The notes under the pieces: model-generated
Databases searched by the model: none
What the model was told of the DNA's origin: nothing
Seen by the model: the letters and a program-made list of their open reading frames with translations, nothing else
Assembly: GCA_900551115.1 (NCBI GenBank)
Contig: URUY01000018.1
Span: forward strand, 10,349 to 74,348
Direction: 5' to 3'
DNA: 64,000 nt
Origin: an uncultured Lachnospiraceae bacterium
GTDB lineage: Bacteria; Bacillota; Clostridia; Lachnospirales; Lachnospiraceae
Position numbers and translations under genes: made by a program
Shown: positions 59,966 through 64,000 of the stretch, one piece after another
How the letters are laid out: each line of letters opens with the position of its first letter
Numbering within the stretch: position 1 is the first letter of the stretch

Positions 59966-59984
59966 ATTATATTGATAATATAAT
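59966..59984. repeat. AT-rich perfect palindrome beside the array end
   Basis: ATTATATT-GAT-AATATAAT is a perfect 8-bp inverted repeat just past the terminal CRISPR repeat. It could be part of a terminator or a binding site, or chance in AT-rich sequence. Confidence 0.35.
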
Positions 59985-59998
59985 ATTTCTCCAAAGCA

Positions 59999-62900
59999 AC
60001 TTTGTTGCACTCCACTGCGAGGGTGGAGACCGGCTACAAAAATATTTATGATATGGCATCTAAAATTTCAACCCACTCCACCGCGAGGGTGGAGACTTTG
60101 CGTGTATGGGCGAATATCACTGGTGTAAAATTTCAATCCACTCCACCGCGAGGGTGGAGACGAATGTTACAGCCACCTATCCATTCTCCTGCATTTATTT
60201 CAATCCACTCCACCGCGAGGGTGGAGACAGCGCGATTATAAAGCCTATCAGCTCACCCAGCCGATTTCAATCCACTCCACCGCGAGGGTGGAGACATATG
60301 AAGGTTCGGAACTCTGCCGACCATATACTTATTTCAATCCACTCCACCGCGAGGGTGGAGACCAGCGGTTGGGGTCAGTACAAACCTACATCAAGATTTC
60401 AATCCACTCCACCGCGAGGGTGGAGACGTCTATTACCGTAGAAACTGCATATACAACTGTTATTTCAATCCACTCCACCGCGAGGGTGGAGACGTCCTTC
60501 GGATGCGCAGCTGCAGGCAGCGTTACAATTTCAATCCACTCCACCGCAAGGGTGGAGACAAATACTACGTTTGTTACTAATGCAATCTATGCACATTTCA
60601 ATCCACTCCACCGCGAGGGTGGAGACCCATGCAAGCGGCTGCTCTCTGGCAGTTATTGACTATTTCAATCCACTCCACCGCGAGGGTGGAGACTCTGCGT
60701 GTACTGTGCTTTTCCTTGTGAATTAATATTTCAATCCACTCCACCGCGAGGGTGGAGACATTGCAAGTGATTCTGTGCTTATCATTGACTGGATTTCAAT
60801 CCACTCCACCGCGAGGGTGGAGACCTTGTCCGCAATTTGCTCCAATCGATTTTTTTTAAATTTCAATCCACTCCACCGCGAGGGTGGAGACGCAAGCTGA
60901 TTAAAAAGTTTTCTTATCTTCCCATATTTCAATCCACTCCACCGCGAGGGTGGAGACACAAGGCACTTATATACATGTACACGACATGGTATTTCAATCC
61001 ACTCCACCGCGAGGGTGGAGACTTGAAAACAGCATGATTGCGGATGAAATGGGCAGTATTTCAATCCACTCCACCGCGAGGGTGGAGACTATGATGGACC
61101 GAAAGCACACCGCGTAGAGTGCATTTCAATCCACTCCACCGCGAGGGTGGAGACATCAAAGCTTGTCCATATAAGCTCTGCTTGACTATTTCAATCCACT
61201 CCACCGCGAGGGTGGAGACTTTTAAGGTAAAATTACGCATATACGCCTCCTACATTTCAATCCACTCCACCGCGAGGGTGGAGACTTTTCACCTTGCATA
61301 TATTCATCCAAAAGATTAATTTCAATCCACTCCACCGCGAGGGTGGAGACGCTGCATTGGATGAAATAGGCGAATATGTATCTGGTATTTCAATCCACTC
61401 CACCGCGAGGGTGGAGACATGATTTGTTATCACAAGAGGATGGACTGAAAGATTTCAATCCACTCCACCGCGAGGGTGGAGACCTGACATAGATTCAGGC
61501 TTAAATACTTTATTTTATTTCAATCCACTCCACCGCGAGGGTGGAGACATAGTACTAAAAATACAAAAGCAATTTCAAAATAATTTCAATCCACTCCACC
61601 GCGAGGGTGGAGACACTTTGGCGAGTATGTGTTTGCCCAAACAACCAGATTTCAATCCACTCCACCGCGAGGGTGGAGACCTTTCACAGTTTATACTATA
61701 TCACACATGTATACTATTTCAATCCACTCCACCGCGAGGGTGGAGACGAATATAGGTAACGGTGTAATAAGGCGCTGGAATATTTCAATCCACTCCACCG
61801 CGAGGGTGGAGACGTCCGGATTCGCCGTGATGCCGTATGGATTGAAATTTCAATCCACTCCACCGCGAGGGTGGAGACTAGGTTATATCCTGATGCGCAT
61901 AGCCGGAAAAAAATTTCAATCCACTCCACCGCGAGGGTGGAGACATAATTATTGATGTAAGTCATTGCCTCCGGCAGGATTTCAATCCACTCCACCGCGA
62001 GGGTGGAGACTTTGTATCTTTTCATCTGCACTCTTTGAATCAGAGATTTCAATCCACTCCACCGCGAGGGTGGAGACCTGTTTCGGAACATCAGGCAGGA
62101 GCCCATAACCGAATTTCAATCCACTCCACCGCGAGGGTGGAGACCTGGACGGAGATGATTAAGCACAGCCAGCCCAAAAATTTCAATCCACTCCACCGCG
62201 AGGGTGGAGACATAGGCAGAGTAAAAAAAGAAAATGATTTTTGTATTTCAATCCACTCCACCGCGAGGGTGGAGACGATTAAGGGGCTTTATAACATGCT
62301 TTACGAATAAAATTTCAATCCACTCCACCGCGAGGGTGGAGACTACCACTTGGTGACTGTCTGCTTACGATAAACTATTTCAATCCACTCCACCGCGAGG
62401 GTGGAGACAAATCATACATTGAATCTATTGCTGAATACACTATTTCAATCCACTCCACCGCGAGGGTGGAGACGGCAATTTCATTGATTTTAGTCAACAC
62501 CGGTCTATTTCAATCCACTCCACCGCGAGGGTGGAGACAACAGTTTAACCGGATAATGGAGGGTTTAAAGGAATTTCAATCCACTCCACCGCGAGGGTGG
62601 AGACACCTAATTGTAACACAAAACGCGCGCATAGTAAAGATTTCAATCCACTCCACCGCGAGGGTGGAGACGCCCCGCGGCGAGCGAACTGCTTTGCTGC
62701 TTTCTCAATTTCAATCCACTCCACCGCGAGGGTGGAGACAGAAATGGAAATACTTAACGCTATTTTGGCATCAATTTCAATCCACTCCACCGCGAGGGTG
62801 GAGACTGTTGACGAAATCATATAATGCGCCTATGAAAAAATTTCAATCCACTCCACCGCGAGGGTGGAGACCGTCTGTCTTTCAGCTTTACGCTAAACCC

Positions 62901-64000
62901 TAAAAGATTTCAATCCACTCCACCGCGAGGGTGGAGACACATTACGCATTAACTTGTCTACATACTCCAAAATTTCAATCCACTCCACCGCGAGGGTGGA
63001 GACGGTTATAGTTGTATAATCCCTGGTCGCTGTAAGGATTTCAATCCACTCCACCGCGAGGGTGGAGACCCACCCTTCTAACGCATAATGCGCCGTTTTT
63101 AATATTTCAATCCACTCCACCGCGAGGGTGGAGACCGCAATACTTTGGCCTACCTTTTCCGATATGTCGATTTCAATCCACTCCACCGCGAGGGTGGAGA
63201 CAGCAATCCCGGTAACGTCTTTGGATACGTTACAATATTTCAATCCACTCCACCGCGAGGGTGGAGACATAGCTTCGCCCTTAGTCTGGAACTTCTCGTT
63301 AGATTTCAATCCACTCCACCGCGAGGGTGGAGACCAAACGGCGCGCGCTGGTATACACAGTCCTTTAGTATTTCAATCCACTCCACCGCGAGGGTGGAGA
63401 CCAGGGCTAATAACGCTTCTTTGCGTGTTTCATAATTTCAATCCACTCCACCGCGAGGGTGGAGACTATGCCTACGTTTAGAAAGTAGGTGCATTTTATA
63501 TTTCAATCCACTCCACCGCGAGGGTGGAGACCAGAAGTACGACAATTTACGCTTGCATACTCACATTTCAATCCACTCCACCGCGAGGGTGGAGACCGTC
63601 CACCATTGTAATGGCTACCGGATAGTCCACGATTTCAATCCACTCCACCGCGAGGGTGGAGACATTGTAGGCAGGTTCGCTACGATACCTTCCACAAGTA
63701 TTTCAATCCACTCCACCGCGAGGGTGGAGACCGTAGTTAGTGTTAAGTACGTAATCCTTAAAGTTATTTCAATCCACTCCACCGCGAGGGTGGAGACCCT
63801 TAAGCGCTTACCTGGACGAAGCAGCCCAGGACATTTCAATCCACTCCACCGCGAGGGTGGAGACTTAACCAGGCAATAGAGTGGAAAGAGCAATACCAGA
63901 TTTCAATCCACTCCACCGCGAGGGTGGAGACTGCGTAGTTAGTGTTAAGTACGTAATCCTTAAAGTTATTTCAATCCACTCCACCGCGAGGGTGGAGACC
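59999..64000 (-). CRISPR. CRISPR array, type I-C-like, 61 repeats in window, continues past the right edge
   Basis: I count 61 copies of a 32-bp repeat, with 60 spacers of 33-36 bases. On the minus strand the repeat starts GTCTCCACC and ends GGTGGAGTGGATTGAAAT, with a CTCCACC/GGTGGAG stem. Length, stem and the ATTGAAAT end match type I-C repeats, so transcription should run on the minus strand from a leader beyond 64000. This fits the degenerate terminal repeat at 59999-60030, whose crRNA-handle end is lost. Other variants are one base in the second repeat (60065-60096) and one in the ninth (60528-60559, GCAAGG for GCGAGG). No cas gene lies in the window. Two spacers (63732-63765 and 63932-63967) share 34 bases. 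Confidence 0.97.

Noticed and set aside
60002..63893. Many open frames of 60-145 codons on both strands inside the CRISPR array
   Set aside because: They are produced by the repeat read in frame (for example FQSTPPRGWR or VSTLAVEWIEI recurring) and have no ribosome sites.

Overview
The window looks like a piece of chromosome from a gut clostridium, most likely a member of the Lachnospiraceae. The evidence is strong AGGAGG-type ribosome binding sites, gene content typical of anaerobic Firmicutes (flavodiiron protein, Na+/amino acid symporters, starch and mannan enzymes, MoxR-DUF58-transglutaminase operon), a moderate GC backbone with AT-rich islands, and a glycine riboswitch. No rRNA and only one tRNA (Gly, CCC) are present. 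This assignment comes from gene families, not from a database comparison.

Layout. 1-1113: the start of a response regulator gene that runs off the left edge, and an HTH/zinc-ribbon membrane regulator. 1448-12137: a PurF-like protein without its catalytic cysteine, a DUF3810-type membrane protein, a MATE transporter, the MoxR/DUF58/transglutaminase operon, an aldo-keto reductase and an acetyltransferase. 12234-13940: a tandem-duplicated intergenic repeat, an MFS transporter and a second hairpin-rich repeat. 13968-22051: a large secreted GH5 mannanase divergent from a chemotaxis receptor, then an NSS symporter and a glycine-riboswitch-controlled alanine/glycine symporter. 23456-30953: a maltodextrin module (GH13 neopullulanase-like enzyme, ABC transporter, short LacI regulator, starch-binding-like lipoprotein with two LacI-type operators).

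31340-37801: a compact 6.4 kb defence island. A serine recombinase sits at one end and a 13-bp direct repeat flanks the island. One repeat copy lies inside the 3' end of rlmD, and the other lies in a displaced remnant of an rlmD 3' end. The cargo is one tightly packed operon of an RloA/RloB pair followed by what looks like a type II Thoeris system (TM-macro ThsA plus two TIR-type proteins). 37735-55928 is ordinary backbone: RlmD, a YhaM-like exonuclease, a degenerate HtrA, a flavodiiron protein, an aldehyde dehydrogenase, an MBOAT/SGNH pair, CcdA/TlpA, a transglutaminase lipoprotein, an ABC-F protein and acetyltransferases.

55929-64000 is a second defence-like region. It holds an unannotated 22-codon gene with its own promoter and terminator, a frameshifted HicB-like antitoxin remnant, a very large WYL-like/SF1 helicase/nuclease fusion, and a CRISPR array of 61 repeats that runs off the right edge. 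The repeats look like type I-C and are read on the minus strand, so leader and cas genes should lie beyond base 64000. The most interesting signal lies between helicase and array (59759-59900). It is an independent transcription unit on the opposite strand made of promoter, degenerate CRISPR-like repeat (stem-loop plus an 11-nt handle matching 10 of 11), a spacer-like stretch of about 31 nt, and a strong terminator. It looks like a single-guide mini-CRISPR or crRNA-like regulatory RNA. The first ten guide bases match a site with an adjacent TTC (the type I-C PAM) overlapping the -35 box of its own promoter.
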